Assembly (NCBI GenBank): GCA_001566295.1
Contig: KQ964249.1
Span: 2,232,001-2,296,000 of the forward strand
Length of the DNA stretch: 64,000 nt
Direction: 5' to 3'
DNA from: Microdochium bolleyi
Taxonomy: Eukaryota > Ascomycota > Sordariomycetes > Xylariales > Microdochiaceae
The position numbers were made by a program, and so were the translations under genes. Every line of letters begins with the position of its first letter. Within the stretch, counting starts at the first letter, position 1. This document shows, one piece after another, positions 46,977 through 59,552 of this stretch. Under the pieces are notes generated by a model. That model saw nothing but the letters and a program-made list of their open reading frames with translations. It had not been told where the DNA came from and searched no databases.

Positions 46977-49900
46977 TCACCGGACCTTGACCTTGATGTA
47001 CGGGACCTCTACGTCTTCCTCGTCCTCATCCTCGGCGACAACCTCAAAGATGACCTCCTTCTGGTGCTCGGGAATTGGCTTCTTGGACACCGTCTCGACT
47101 AGCTTGCTCAGCTTCTGGCCGAGGCGCTCCTGCAACTTAGCCTTCGGGAAGAAGCTGGCATACAACAGGCTGACTCCCGAGCTCAACATGCTGATGGTGA
47201 GACCGCGGCCCTTGAAGTCGTCAATGAGCTCCTGCAGAGTGACATCGGCTAGCTCGAAACGGTCCCAGATCTTGTCCAGCGTCACCTTGCCGTTGGGCCC
47301 CTTGTACTCGACCTTAGGGCTGGCAATAGGTTCGCTGAAGCCGAAGAATGGCAATGCAAGGTTCACAAACCCGTTCTTGTACTGCTCAATGTCCTTGTTG
47401 CCATCGACGATCTTGAAGAGCTCAAGAACAACCAGACCAGTCACAAGCGCGGTCGTGGTCGCAATAGCCGGGATGATCTTGCCGGCAATGAACTTGGTTC
47501 TGTGCTTGTTGGCAGTCTCGATCTTGTAGTTCTCAGCCCGCAAGTTGCTAGCAGCCGTGATGAAGTCAATGTGATGGTTTGTGTCATCATCCTTCTCGAA
47601 CTCGACCGGCGTCAACTTGAAGCCGGCCATCTTGCTCGCCGATGGCAGGCTGTCAGTGATACTCTGCAGCTCCGCACCGTCATCGAAAGAGCTACTGGCA
47701 TTCGGGTCCTAATATCGCCATCATTGTTAGTGAATTTGCGTTGATAGCTCTTTGTGTAATAAATGGGCGCTTACAGGGTCGCTGTCCTTCTCTTGGATCT
47801 TGACGTTAGAGTCAGGAGAGAAATCAGGAATGATCATGTTGTCCAAGACCTTGGCGTAGAGATCTTTGCTGACACCAGTGGTGTTGATGTTGTAGTTGAA
47901 TGCATGCAGGTTCGCTGCGGCGACGACGAAGCCGAAATGTGTTGGGTTCTTGGGATCGAACTTGAGCGGGTCAGGAGCACGCTTGGGGCCTGACCAGAAT
48001 GGCGTGCCAGTGGAAGAGACCGAGTCCTTGGGGAAGTTGTACAGCAGCTGCTGAATAGCGTTGTTGTACTGCCTCTCGAACAGCATGCGGGCCCAGATGA
48101 TGCAGTCCTCGAAGCTGAGCGGCTTGTCCGTAACCAAATAGTCACGAATAGTCTCCAATGTAGCCTTCTCGTTGCCGCCCTGCTTGAGAGTAGTCTCGAG
48201 GTAGTTGGGCTGTGAGAGATACAGATTGACTGTCTCGGCCGACTTGACGAAGGATGTCTCGAAGAGCTCACGAGCCCAGGCGATAGTGTGCTCGATCTTG
48301 TTCGGGAAACTGCGCAGTGTGCACATAGGGAAAGACTGCTCAGGGGGGTCCTGGGAAGAGGAGTAGGACTCGGTGAGATGAGGAAGGACAACTTGCGTGT
48401 TGCCCTTGGTGCCCAGAGTACCGCTCTCGAGCAGAGGCTTGTGGAAGAAAACGCAACGTCTATCGACATAGGTACGTGCCTCGACGTTGTCCAGTGCATT
48501 AGTGACACCGTCCAGAGCCTCCCAGAACTCCTCATTAAAGATGTGCTCGGTATCAGGACCCACACGGTCCTTGATGCAGGTGATGTGTCCCTTGAGATCG
48601 GGGTTCATGGCCTGCACAGCAGCAGCAGCAGTGTCGCTCTTCATCTGGCCGACATCCTTCGGGCGGAAGAGGAACTGCCGGTTCAAGTTGCTCTTCTCGA
48701 TCGAGTCCATGTCTGTCACAGTGATTGCTCCCTGCGGTCCCGTGCCGAGTCCGATCATGGCCCAGTTCTTGAGCATCTCACAACCGATAGCGCCCGCGCC
48801 AACAAGGAACTGCTTGACGTTCCTAATCTTTTCATGGTACTCTCTTCCGAACACAGCGATGAGTCCATCGTACCTGGTGCCCGTGGGCTTGCAGAGCTCT
48901 TCCGTACGTGCCGAGTTCGTCGGCAGCGACTCAAGCGAGTCGAAGTAGAACCACTGCTTGATGGGATGGAACTTTCCGGACACGGCCTTGAGAACCTCTT
49001 GCGCTGTGAGACCACCGAAGAGGGCAGCCATCGGACTCAAATCGCCGCGAGCCTGGAAACTCAGTTCCTTGATGAGCTTCTCGTCGATCTCGACATCCAG
49101 CTTCTCCTTCTCAACGAATGCCTTGGCAGAGGCAACCAATACAATGGCGTCCTCCTCATTCATCGGTCGGGGTAGTCTGCCCTGAGCCTGTGCGAATGCG
49201 TGCAGGGCCTCGAACCCGACGTGAAGCTGCTGTGGTCGGTCAAACTTGGCGAAATCCGACATGACAAATTCGGGCTCCCGGATCGCGGACGAGATCGGCG
49301 TGAAGTCAATAAACTTGGGCATCTTGACCTGCTGGTACAATCCGCCACGCTTGTACTGACCAAGGCCTGACACATCGCCAATGGAGAATGTGTACGGGCC
49401 CTTGACTGTGATCTTCCTCGGATCGGAGTTGTTCAGTCCTTCCATGCCTTCAATCTCGGAAAACGTGACGAAATCACCATCCTCAAGGCCGTGTCTAGTC
49501 TCATCAAGCGCAGAAACAAGACCCTCCTCATCAATCCCAGCGATGATTCCATTGAGGGGGTTTTCGCCAGTGGCATCGAGGCATGTGAATTTCTTGCCGA
49601 AATCGCAGAAGATCGAGCCGAAGAGACCGAATGTGTCTGCGACCACAAAGTAGATGCCTTTGGAGTGGCAGTAGTCGCCAACCGCAAGCTGGATGTGGAG
49701 TGGGGTGTTGGTGAGGACGACGACTTGGTACTTGTCGAACTGTGAAAGGTTCTCGCCGAGGCTGTGAATGTTCATAAAGTTAGCTTACCCGTCGGAGAAT
49801 GGTGATACGCATGTGTGGATAGCGAATGGATGACGCACCCAGCGGATTCGTGAATGTGTACTGGTGTGTAGGCGTTGAGCTCGGCGACGCGAGGAGCGGT

Positions 49901-50212
49901 CGTGGCATCGCGGGGCTTGCCGACGTCTTCTGGGTGGAGAAAGAACTGAGATGAAAGGTCCTCGACGGCGACCGGCGCCGGGTCGTGCAGGGTCAAGCTC
50001 TTGACACCGGCGAGGGCGATGTTCTTGGCGATCTCGACACCGAGACCCTTCATACCAACGATGAGCACGTTCGAGGCGCCCATACGCTTCATGGCCTCGT
50101 GGCCAAGCACGTAAAGCTGTCGGCTGTAGAGCGACTCATCAATCTCCTGGTGGCCAACGACGGAGTCGTCGACCTGGAGCCGAGTGACAAGATCCACTTG
50201 TTCGCCAGCCAT
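46977..50212 (-). CDS. uba1: Ubiquitin-activating enzyme E1
   Basis: Three exons, 50212-49839, 49761-47775 and 47708-46977, give 1,030 residues. The joins read HESAGLGENL and DSDPDPNASS; one donor is GTGCGT. The inactive N-terminal adenylation half has SRQLYVLG and GMKGLGVEIAKN. The active adenylation domain has FLVGAGAIGCEMLKNW and TDMDSIEKSNLNRQFLF. The catalytic cysteine is C605 in FPMCTLRSFPNKIEHTI. The ubiquitin-fold domain at the end (EVIFEVV...VEVPYIKVKVR) binds E2 enzymes. E1 adenylates ubiquitin and passes it as a thioester to E2s. Length matches yeast Uba1 (1,024). Ubiquitin itself is encoded 14 kb to the left as the L40 fusion. Confidence 0.97.
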
Positions 50213-53022
50213 CTTGGTGTCCTGTGGTGGGAAGAATAGAGTCAGCCTTTGCGATTCTAGGCGCCGTTGGCCGTCGTGAATGGGAATATCTGTGCGCAAC
50301 ACCTGGAGATCCGAAGATACTCACGGTCAATCTTCTCTTTGGGGAGATGGGATCGTCTCCGTTGGAGATGTTGCGTTTGTGCCCCAGCTTGACTGTTGTT
50401 GGTTGGCTCGCGAGCACTGAGGACAACGTGGGGTTTGAATGTCGAGGATGTGGGAAGCTGGCCTCGACTGCTCGGGATCTTGAGTCGGGAAACGATGGTG
50501 GTTGCGAGGCTGTGGTTTGAAGGTGAATGTTGTCAAGCTGAGCAATGCGTCGACCCCGCCAACCGTGTGCTGCAAGCTGCCGACGTCGACAAGTGGGGCG
50601 CTGCCTGGAGCTGTGGAGCCTCGCGCTGACAGAACCACCAGCACTCGCTGATAAATGACGGCAAGCGTCGACCGGGTCGGATGACGTAGGCAGCAGCGAT
50701 GGACTTTCTCCAGTGCTGGAACACAAAAAAACACAAGAAGAAAACTACACACTCGATGTTGCTATTGAACAGATTTTAGCTTTATTGAAATCAATGGGGT
50801 GTGTCTTGCGGGAGTCGGTTTCGGAGAATAGCTTCGCTCAACAGCCTCTATATCACCGAAGCACTCCGGCTGCAGATCCAGGACCAGAGTGATACATCTC
50901 TCACCAATCATAGTGGCCCAAGGCATTATTTGCTCCCTATGCTGAAATATTTGTTCGAAGGTCATATTCCCTTCTCACTACGACTCTGGCAATAATGACA
51001 AATATTTTTTCACTGTTTTGAGTGCATAGCCTAGCACTCGTGGGCAAATTTGCCGTCATATTGGGTAAGTGTTGGAATATTCGGTTGCAGTTGGCACAGA
51101 TAGCTATCAATTTTCAGAATAGAATAATGGCTGAGGTACAGAAGCCAGTATCAGAACGAGAAGACAGGACAACTCATTTTGAACCAAAAGAAAAGAAGGG
51201 GAATTGGGGGTTGTGATATGAACATTACAAATCGATTGTCTACACAGGAATCTCAAGCCTCGCGGCATTTCTCACATGAAGGTGTGGATTTCGTTCCGTT
51301 TTTCCTTGAAAATTCACGACATCTCGGAAGACGTGCAATATTTCAGAGATTAAATATGATGGAGGGCCTTTGGGTCAAAGGACGAGACCATTCCTGAGCT
51401 GAGACTATATTTCCTGGAACCGATCCCGGCGGCCGCTGAGCCAGGTCTACATTCCACACAGCCATGAAGACGCATAAGCGGTGCCAGATACAGATCATCA
51501 TTGTGCCAAATGTCCCGAAACATAAACGTAACAACACCTGGGGAACCCCATCATGCGGGTTCCAATCGCTCAAGCTCTTCCATCCAGTCGTCCGTCCTAC
51601 TGATCCGGGGGCTGATCATATGACAATGATATACCGAACTTTCCACTGCCGCGGACGGCGTGCAATCTCAATCTTGGCCCTCCGTAGCAAAGATCCCCCT
51701 TGCTACTACAAACATTAACAAAAGACAGTCTCTCAGGCGAGATGGCCGGGGAGCCTGTACTCCTCTTTTGCTCCCAGCGTCTTGCGACTTCTTTCTCACC
51801 ACTCGCCTCCGACCAATACTCCTGTAGGAAGAAGCACGATATCGATCACCGCCCAGGTAGATCAATACCTCGGTAGAGACCCAGCCTTTGCGAGATTCCA
51901 TAATTCGCGCCTGGCACGACCGCGTACGCTCGCACTTCTTTCCATTTGACTCCGCCACCAATCTAATCCAACCACCACCGTCACAAGGCACAAGAATAAC
52001 TGACCGAGCCGACCTCTCGCTTCGAGGATATTGACTTTCCCAGGTCTATTAAACCAACGCCCACAGATACGCCCCCTCTCATCTCGCGACCTCGCAACAT
52101 GAACCTCCAATACACATGGCTTGCCGCCGGTCTGGCATGCACATACCCAAGCGTAGGTACGTAGGTAGTGCAACCCCTGCCCTCTTCAGCTCAGTAGGTA
52201 GATCGTTGCGAAAGTAAAAGACCGCGCTCCTTCACCTTAAAAGGGATCCATCCCCACGCGCCTCCACCTTCGCAAATACACAATATACCTACCCCCCTCC
52301 CCCTGCCCCGATACCCTCCACCGCAGCCTGCCCGTGTTGCTCCTGAAGCCCCATCCCTTGCGTCACTCAGGCACCAGAAGGCACCGTCCACCACCCGCCA
52401 CCCATTACCACCCAACGACGACAACGGGCGGCCACCGCAAGCCGCTAGCCGCTGCATGGTAGGTGAAACGGCGCGCCGGCAGAAGCAAACCGGGCTCGGC
52501 TCGCGGCTAGCGAAGCAAACAAAAGAAAACAACACGCGAGGGTCGGATAATGTGAAAATCGTTTCCCCCCTTCGTCCACTAGAGGCAGTTTCAGCTTCCA
52601 ACGTTCGTTTGTGTTCATCATCATAGTCTAGTATTGTCTCAAAGGAGTGTGGGCGTTATGTGTGGGTATATAACCAAAAACCAAAGCGAGTCATCCAGAA
52701 ATCAGCTTGTATCAAATTCCGATAATACCCAAAAACGATCCTCCAGACATGATGATATCTGACCATAAAAAACATTAGAAGGGTTCCACCAAAAACAACA
52801 AAATGCTGTAGGGCTTTGCTCTATGTACAAGCCGCCGTGTCTCATTAAGGATTGTCATGAATATTATGTCTCGTCCAAAAAAAAGGGCAGGCCTGGCTCT
52901 CTCCCCTCCTCTCTACTCTCAATCTGGGCGATTGCGAACAACTGGTCGAAAGCCAAGCTCCGCAAAGAAGAAAGTGACCTGCTGGAACCCGGATCGAATT
53001 CCAGGTCGGCAACCCTCATTCC
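50213..53022. other. Long spacer between uba1 and the wall-protein gene
   Basis: 2.8 kb, with both flanking genes on the minus strand. Left: the uba1 promoter and leader. From about 50,760 to 51,720 the base composition turns clearly AT-richer than the flanks. Right: the 3' region of the wall-protein gene, including a TATATAA word near 52665. A short ATG frame at 52099 could be a leader peptide. No gene, RNA or transposon was recognised. Confidence 0.4.
50222..50324 (-). other. Probable 5' UTR intron of uba1
   Basis: Donor GTGAGT at 50324-50319 and acceptor CCACAG ending at 50222 bracket 103 nt. The remaining leader before the ATG would be GACACCAAG. This is inferred from splice signals only. 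Confidence 0.5.
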
Positions 53023-55632
53023 TTACAGAAGAAGAGAGAAGAGTATCGTGGCCAAGCTGGCAAAGACCGAGGCCGCACCTGAGCTCAGGCTGCGCGAGAG
53101 CAGAGAGGATGCGCCAGCCACAGGAATGCTGGTCTGAGGATTAGTGCCAGTTGTCGGCGTGCCTGGTACTCCGCCTGTGCTAGAGCTCGTCACGGTGGCA
53201 GTCGGGACGACGCCGCCCGGCCCGGTCGCCGCGCTGGTGCTTCCAGTTGAACCACCAGAAGATGCACCGCTTGAAGTTCCGCTGGCGCTAACGCCGGCAG
53301 CGCTGACACTGCTGGTGCTACTCGAGCTTGCATCCGTGGCGGTGCTTCCAGAAGATGGAGACTCGCTAAGAGTGCCGCTTGAAGAAGCAGAACCCGAAGG
53401 TCCGGCCAAGGTGGAAGTGCTGGTGTCAGTCCCGAGAGGCGCACTGGACTGGTCTGTCGTTGTGGTACTTGATGTGCTCGTGCCTGCGGACGAGCCGTCC
53501 GAGGATCCACTCGAAGACGAACCAGGAGCAGTACTGCTTGTGTCCGTCGCTGTCGGGCTGACGGTAGATGGGCTGGTAGTAGATGGGCTTGGGGAAGTCG
53601 TTGAAGACGCCGTTGTAGGGGGTGTGGTGGGAGGAGTTGTTGAGGAGGTCGTAGTAGAGGACGACGGCACTGGCGGCGGCGTTGTCGAGGACGTGCTCGA
53701 GGACAGGGAGATGGAGAAGATTGTCGAGGAGCTGACAGGAGGTGCACCCGTGCCGCTGGTTTGCGACGAAGAACCGGTCACTCCTGGCAGGCCACTGGAA
53801 CCACCCGTGTTGACCGGGGGGATGGTCTCGTTGCAGAAGTTGAGATAGGGTTCCAAAGCAATGTCGACATATCGGGGGACATCCCCACCCGAGTTGTTCT
53901 CGCTGACACAAGTGCGACAGTCACCGACATTTCCGAGGAATACCGAGCCTGCGTTGCAGAGTTCTGTAACTAGGCCGACTTCCTGGCCAGTCAAGAAGGC
54001 AGCGTTGCAGATCTCGAAGCACTGGGACGGGATGGTGGCTCTCTTCCACAACGAGCGCTCGACCAGATGCGCGGCTTGCGTAGGCTTGGCCTTGAAGTTC
54101 GCGCCGCTGGTAAGCGGCCAGTCCGACAAGCTCGCTTGCGACTCCCAGTTGCCCGTCGTGACAGTGGTCACGTACGGATAGCCATAGCCATCCTTTGTCG
54201 TGACGGTGACGACTTCCTTTTCGAAGATGTCGAAGCTGAGGCCGAATGCTCGCGGGTCAAGGTAGAAGTAGCCGTCTACGTACTCAACGTACCCGGTGTC
54301 GCCCTTGGGCCATGAAAGCTTTGGCAGTGGCGGCGCTTGCACACAGTACTGCGGAGGGCAGACAAAGTCCCTGGCAGGGAAGCCGGCGTAGACCTCACAT
54401 CCATCAGGCTTGGGCTCGTTACAAACATATCCGGGGCCACACCCGTAGACCAGATTAGTCGTAACACCAAGTGCAGGATAACCCGTGCCTGGCCTGTTCG
54501 TCGGTGCCGGGCAGACACTAGTATAGGTCGGCGGAGGCAGTTGAGTGATCGGAGGCAGGGTCACTGGAGGCAGGGTGATTGTCGTTGGGGGTATGATGAC
54601 AGTGGTGGGAGACACGATGGTAGTGAGGGAACCTGGCAGAGTGACGAACGACGTCTGAGTCGTGCCTGGGAGGGTGGTGACAGAGCCAGGAAGCTGCGTA
54701 GTGGTGGTAGTGGTCGCAGTGTCCGTGGTGGTGGTGGTGGTAGTGGTAGGCTGAGTCGTGGTCGTAGGCTGTGTCGTGGTGGTGGTGGTCGTCGTAGGTT
54801 GCGTTGTGGTCGTTGTTGTTGGCTGCGTGGTAGTTGTAGTGGTGGTAGTAGGCTGCGTGGTGGTAGTGGTTGTGGTTGTCGGAACCGTCACGGAAGTGGT
54901 TGTTGTCGTGGGCTGAGTCGTGGTGGTCGTTGTTGTCGTGGGGACCGTGACCGAAGTGGTGGTGGTGGTGGTGGTGGGCTCGGTAGTGGTGGTCGTCGTC
55001 GTCGTTGTCGTTGTTGTCGACGACGAAAGCGTGACCGTGGCAGTAGTGGTCGTTGTGGCCCATGTCGTCGACACAACGCAGCGAGTGTCATTCTCTTGGT
55101 AGTCGGTTGCCACGTACCCTGTGGTCGAGTAGTCTCCCGTGGGATAGTCCGTAGGAGACAGAGGCGGATAGTTACCGCCAGTCGCACATATCGTCACAGT
55201 GACAGGATAAGACTAGTTTCCGCGGGATCAGTAAGTTGAACTCCTAATGGTGCCTGGGCGGCCACTTACAGTTGTCTCAACCCGGGTCGTGGTCGTGGTC
55301 GTAGTCACCGGATCCACAGCCGGATATGTGCTCGGAACCTCCGTCACTGTCACATAGCACGTAGTTACCGACGTCGTTGTTGACGTGACAGTGGTCGTGC
55401 TAGGCTCCGGGCAGGCTGGATAGTCGCTGCAAACGACAGGAGGCGGGCAGGCCGGATAGTCGCTACAAACGACGGGAGGCGGGCAGTGGCAGGTGTTTGT
55501 GTTCGCCGGCGAGTCGAGGACGGCGCCGGCACCCGTCGCCGACGGCAACGGCGAGGACTGTTCTGTGCGCGCCTGGACAAGCACGGCCAATGCCATTGCC
55601 GTCACGGCCGACAGGCCGTTGAAGCCAACCAT
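53023..55632 (-). CDS. GPI-type Thr/Ser-rich cell-surface protein
   Basis: Two exons, 55632-55270 and 55212-53023, give 850 residues; the 57-nt intron joins RVETT to SYPVTV. Signal peptide: residues 1 to about 21 (SAVTAMALAVLVQA). Next are Cys-rich CPPPVVCSDYPA repeats, a Thr-rich stretch of about 150 residues with PTTTT/QPTTTT repeats, a compact central region with Cys pairs (VCPPQYCVQ, CFEICNAAF, CRTCVS), a Ser/Thr/Gly-rich stalk and a hydrophobic tail (AASVFASLATILFSLLL) preceded by small residues, as for GPI attachment. It is probably a heavily O-mannosylated wall or plasma-membrane protein. The central globular region is the part most likely to carry a specific function, which I do not recognise. 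Confidence 0.85.
54660..55075. repeat. Low-complexity ACN-repeat block coding poly-Thr
   Basis: Runs of Thr codons interrupted by Gln-Pro or Val-Pro. Larger units (PTTTTTTTTQPTTTTTSVTV-like) are duplicated, so the block probably expands and contracts by replication slippage or unequal crossover. Confidence 0.8.
55411..55482. repeat. 36-bp tandem duplication, two units
   Basis: Units 55411-55446 and 55447-55482 differ at only three positions. Each encodes the 12-residue Cys motif with CPPPVVCSDYPA pattern near the N-terminus of the surface protein. A diverged third Cys cluster precedes them in the protein. Confidence 0.9.
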
Positions 55633-58600
55633 GCTGGCTATTGATGTCGTTCGGACTTGGGGCGGAACTCAATGCCGTGATTAGGTCTGTGTTGACAAAG
55701 CCAACTGATGGTGAAGCAGACCAGAAGCGTCCTTCGAAGAGCTCGACAGTAGCTTGCTACCAACAGGCAGAGAGTGCCAGAGGGGTCCCGGCAGCCTTTT
55801 GTTCCTGGCCGTAACATGAATAGAGTTGTTTGTGCAGCCTCTGTCGTGCCGTCTGACAAGGGCAGCTATGCACAGTGGTCCAATGAGGCGGTGCCGCAGT
55901 ACGACGGCCTGGCCAGGGTACAGGAGCGCCTCTCGTGAGATAGCAATGGGTGTTGTTCAGTATACACCCGGAGCTCAGACCCCGGGTGGGAGCGGCGTAC
56001 GACAAGCGGGAGCCTCTTGGAGGACGACAAGTCCCCATGGTCATTGTTCGGATCTGGTGCTCGGTAGATCGTGCCTCAACGTACAGCACCAGTGACCTGG
56101 TCTCCCGTGGCTGCTGTCCATGGCCCTACGCAGTCATCACAAACAGCCAGCATTCCCAGCGTCGACAAGCTGCTGTGAGCAGAAGCACACAGCGGAAGGC
56201 ACCAGGACGATCTAGCACCGCATGCGGGAGAATGTTACAGGTGTCCAGCATGCACATTACCTGCATGTGCAAGGGTTGCGGAGGCATCAGCAACTCGACT
56301 CGCGCAATATTTTGTGCGCATCAGCAGTAGTCTGGCCTGCCTGGGATGTCATGCACACGCCCCAAGCTGGCCCTGTCGAGGTTGCAAGGATGAACCATGG
56401 CCAGTCCTACGCCGCCGAGCCTTCCTCGACGGACGAGGGCGGTTGCCCGGCTGTTGTAGGTGATGGCGCGACTTGCGACTTATTCGGGCAGCATGGGCAT
56501 TGATCCATTGTGGCATAAAGAAACGGGCTGGGCCTGGCAGGGCACTGTGGGTGAGCAGACAAGCTTGAGCCGGAATCGGCCGTTCGGGTTCCACGACTCG
56601 GTGAAATAGCGGCAACTTGGTGAACTACATCTGGCGATATACTTGCAATTGTGGGACTGACCTGGCCAAGGCTTGACGACCAACAAGGCTATACACTGCT
56701 GAGTGGAACTGTGCAAACATACACGTGAGCTGGCGAAACTCAAGCCTGCGGATTTGATGGTACTGGTGAGTTGACGAGCCTGCACGATGAACCTAGATCT
56801 ACAATCCTATCCCCTGGGACCTTTGTGGGGTCCAAAGACGATGTTCGCATTGGTACCGAGGGGTCAAAAGCATCCAACGGTAACCTCAACCCTCCGTCTG
56901 ACTACGTTGACAATCTTTATCGGTCGGACCATGGGCCGGTCATTTTCCAGGGGTGGCCGGAGACAGGCTCCACGATTGGCCGGACCACCTCTCGACTGCT
57001 GATCTGTGTCCGGCGTCAGCACGTGCGGCTGTGCGCAGCGGTGTCGATGATGGTGAACAGCACTCCAGAGCTGCCCGCCACGTTGGAACTCTCCAGGACC
57101 AGGCTGGGACAGACTGGGAAGCAGGGTAGTCCACTCTTACTATCGCCTGGGATCGACCCAAGCCTCGCTGACAGCTATGAAGGTGGCTTGATGGGCGTAT
57201 CCGGCAGCCAATGACATGACTGCCGGGTGCTGGATCCTGGCAAGTCGGCTGAGGGCGGAGAAGAGAGGGCGGGGTCGGTCGAAGCCAGCCACACGGCGCA
57301 GACGACTCTTCCGGCCAGTGCTCCCGCGCGGGGCCACATCGAGAGGATGTGGGTGATGCTATTCCGGGCGTGCCATGCTGGCTGTACCTCCGGCGCACCC
57401 AGACAGTCAGCAGTAGCGGGGAAACGGGAAGGTGGCATTGCCAGCTCTGCATTTCTTCACCCGCGGTCGCTGGGGCCGTGCCGCGTCGCCAAGGCAGGCC
57501 GTGCGCCTTGCGTGCGATCCGCCAGCCTTACGTCGGCGACGGCGCCGTGAGATGCCCCGAGGAAGGCCTGGGCATGCTGCTGTCTGATCCGCGAAGATGC
57601 TGGTGCAGCCGTGTTGCGGCGTGAAGAAGAGTGGTGTTGCGAGGGTGCAGAGGGCCGTCTGAACAAAGGTGACCTAGCGGGCGACGGAGGGACCTCGACT
57701 TGCCCCAAACGGGCCAAAGTGCAACGGCTGGTGCGCACTTTAGCCTCCCGGGTGCGGAAGGCGCCGCCGTGTGCCAACCATCGAGTCGACCGAAGCGCTG
57801 GATGTCACTCGTCACTCGCCAGCCAGCGCAGCCAGCTCCGGCCTCGACCAACGGGACCGAACCTTGACTCGGCAGGCCGCGACCAACCGAGTCAAGCTGG
57901 CCCGTACAGTGCAGGCTCGTGGCGTCAGCACAAGGAAAAGGCCGGGTACGCCTTCCGCCCTCCACACCCAGTGCGGCCCAACCTCCAGAGGTCAGCCGTC
58001 AACACCACTCCGGCAACCTGCATCCTTCCGATCAGATCTCGCCAGCTCGCACCCGCCCATCCTGGCAAGACACGCCTTCCGTGGCCATGTCTTTGGACAG
58101 CCACAGCGACGTGAACAGCTGGGAGATCATCTCGAGTCTTCCCATTGTTTTAGCCGCCTCCGCGCCCAACCAGCCTGCAGCCTTGCCAACAACCAACAGC
58201 CTCGTCCAGCCTTGGCGCCTGTCTGCCGTGTGAGGGGTCGACAACAACAACAACAACCTGTGGACGCTGACCTTCTCAAGACCACACCTACTTGTTGAGC
58301 TGGGTATGGACGCACTATGTACCCTGAGTAGGGAGCCCTGGTATCAGCAACCAACAGATGCGGACAAGGGTTCATCTTGCCCAATCAGCTTACACTCTTT
58401 GCCTGATCCCTGCCGGGATTGCTGACGAGGCAAACTCTTCAGAGTCCCTCCAGCAGGGGTCGCCTGTCCATGGTATTCCTGTCAGACAGGACCCTTCCCT
58501 CATCCGTCCCCGATAGGTATGCTGATGGCAAAATCTCGATGCTGACGGCTTGGGTGCCTCCGGACGTGCGGAGCACAATACCCCCAACACAACCTTACAG

Positions 58601-59552
58601 ACATCAGTAGTCTTCCTCCTGCTGTTCACTGTCTACAAGCACTGAGCCATTGCCAGCCTGGGCACTCTTTCCACAGGCTTTGGGTCATGTACACCAAGGT
58701 GTTTGGACATTGCCCTTCATGGCATTCCTCTGTAGAAGTTGGACATGGATGGATACCTGAAACAAGGTTAACCATGTTCTGGGAGGGTGTCCATTTGCGT
58801 CAATGGCCCTTCGAAACTCGGGAATCTTCGAGCACATGAAGTCAAGTTGCTGTTCATAGGGCTGGCCTGGCAACAAAGTCCGTATCTACCCAAGGCCTAT
58901 CCTCGGATCAGGTGTCGGAGCACAAAGAAATGGGTCTCAACACCACGCACAGGTGAGCCCAGACGTCCAGGTGTCTAGTGCGGCCTGTTTGCAGCACAAC
59001 TACAGTAACAGCGGAGCCTACCTCGCCACCCGAGTTGGTACCGGGACCAGGCTGTGGTCAGATGAGGGGACCCTGCCATGTGTGCTGCATGCTCAGCTCA
59101 GGTTTACCCCCCGAGACCCCAAGGATCCCCCGGCCCCAAGTGGTCGAGGCGATTCCCGGGGTCCCTCTCCGGCAGGCGCCCAAGTCATCTACAAAGCACG
59201 ACTACGGCTACACCACGGACGGAATTGTTTGCATAGATTTCCTTGGTCCTCCGAGAGACCATGGCCTGCGTCCCTTACATCGCTCTCATCTGACGCCAAA
59301 GCAGAAGACAGAGAAGGAATCCCAATCTTCACACGAGCCTCAGGTCTTAGTGGCGGATCAGACACTTGCCACACTCTGGGCACTTCCTAAGTCGTGAGGA
59401 GCAGTTTTTCCGCGAGAAAGACTTGTTCCTATGAATTGACGGTTGCAGACCGGGCCTATACTACATCGACTATTGACTTGCTCACCACCACGGCTTATAG
59501 CGACAACGCGGTCACCAAACTAGACGCTGCGCTCTCGAGCGACCTGGCAGTC
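55633..59552. other. 3.9-kb divergent spacer, largest gap in the window
   Basis: It lies between two surface-protein genes read in opposite directions. Most open frames overlap on both strands and show nothing. Two stretches are less trivial: an ATG frame at 58088-58233 with a good start context beginning MSLDSHSDVNSWEIISSL, and a frame at about 58980-59397 without an ATG at its start. Neither gave a consistent spliced gene. The bases just before 59553 are open in the kelch gene frame back to 59394 without an ATG, so they are probably leader. Confidence 0.4.

Noticed and set aside
48288..49175. 295-codon plus-strand frame opposite uba1
   Set aside because: Antisense shadow of the E1 coding exon, with no domain pattern of its own.
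52188..52205. tRNA A-box-like AGCTCAGTAGGTAGA
   Set aside because: No matching B box or cloverleaf follows within the needed distance.
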